Source of the DNA: Acidicaldus organivorans
GTDB taxonomy: Bacteria > Pseudomonadota > Alphaproteobacteria > Acetobacterales > Acetobacteraceae
Assembly (NCBI GenBank): GCA_000759655.1
Contig: KN174116.1
Span: forward strand, 1 to 9,251
Direction of reading: 5' to 3'
Length of the DNA stretch: 9,251 nt
Below the pieces are notes generated by a model. The model was not told the DNA's origin. It saw nothing but the letters and a program-made list of their open reading frames with translations, and did not search any database. This document shows, one piece after another, positions 9,179 through 9,251 of the stretch (the stretch's first letter is position 1; each line of letters starts with the position of its first letter). Both the position numbers and the translations under genes were made by a program.

Positions 9179-9226
9179 CCCTCCCGATGAGGGGAGTCCC
9201 GGGCAGAGAGGGGCGGTGGCCCGCCT
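9179..9226 (+). terminator. Possible transcription terminator hairpins after the pump gene
   Basis: Two short GC-rich hairpins follow the pump stop codon. The first pairs CCCTC (9179-9183) with GAGGG (9189-9193) around a five-base loop. The second pairs GGCGG (9212-9216) with CCGCC (9221-9225) around TGGC and is followed by TTCT. Neither has a real T-run, so this is only a weak candidate; in such GC-rich DNA, short hairpins also occur by chance. Confidence 0.3.
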
Positions 9227-9251
9227 TCTGCCGCTCCGCCGGGGGGTCGGG

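Overview
The window is a very GC-rich (roughly 70% by eye) bacterial stretch. It is filled almost wall to wall by five genes, all on the + strand. The protein styles (a ppk-ppx pair, an alphaproteobacterial-looking Ppx C-terminus, a ketopantoate-reductase relative with an NGIPWW motif, and a rhizobial/rhodospirillal-style RND pump beginning [11 protein letters not shown]) suggest an alphaproteobacterium. Acetobacteraceae or another Rhodospirillales-like lineage is plausible, but this is inference from remembered family features, not a database result.

Layout: positions 1-108 are a short leader with no assignable gene and a Shine-Dalgarno sequence at 97-103. From 109 to 2302 lies polyphosphate kinase 1 (ppk). 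Its reading frame is broken by one extra C in a CCCC run at 1523-1526, between the two catalytic histidines. Next is exopolyphosphatase (ppx, 2299-3825), which overlaps ppk by four bases (GTGA). A 2-dehydropantoate 2-reductase family oxidoreductase (3822-4787) overlaps ppx by four bases (ATGA). After a 22-base gap come the periplasmic adaptor (4810-6006) and, three bases later, the inner-membrane pump (6010-9177) of an HAE-1-type RND efflux system. The last 74 bases hold two small hairpins that may act as a terminator.

How the genes work together: Ppk and Ppx make and degrade polyphosphate, so co-transcription sets the balance of this phosphate/energy store. The adaptor and pump form two thirds of a tripartite drug or lipid exporter; no outer-membrane channel is present in the window. 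The reductase sits between the two modules and is translationally coupled to ppx. The tight spacing suggests one transcript could run from ppk to the pump, although the 22-base gap before the adaptor could separate two units.

I found no mobile elements, CRISPR arrays, tRNA/rRNA genes or clear riboswitches, and no strong case for a new system. The observations most worth checking are the ppk frameshift and the physical linkage of polyphosphate metabolism to an RND pump through an atypical PanE-like enzyme.
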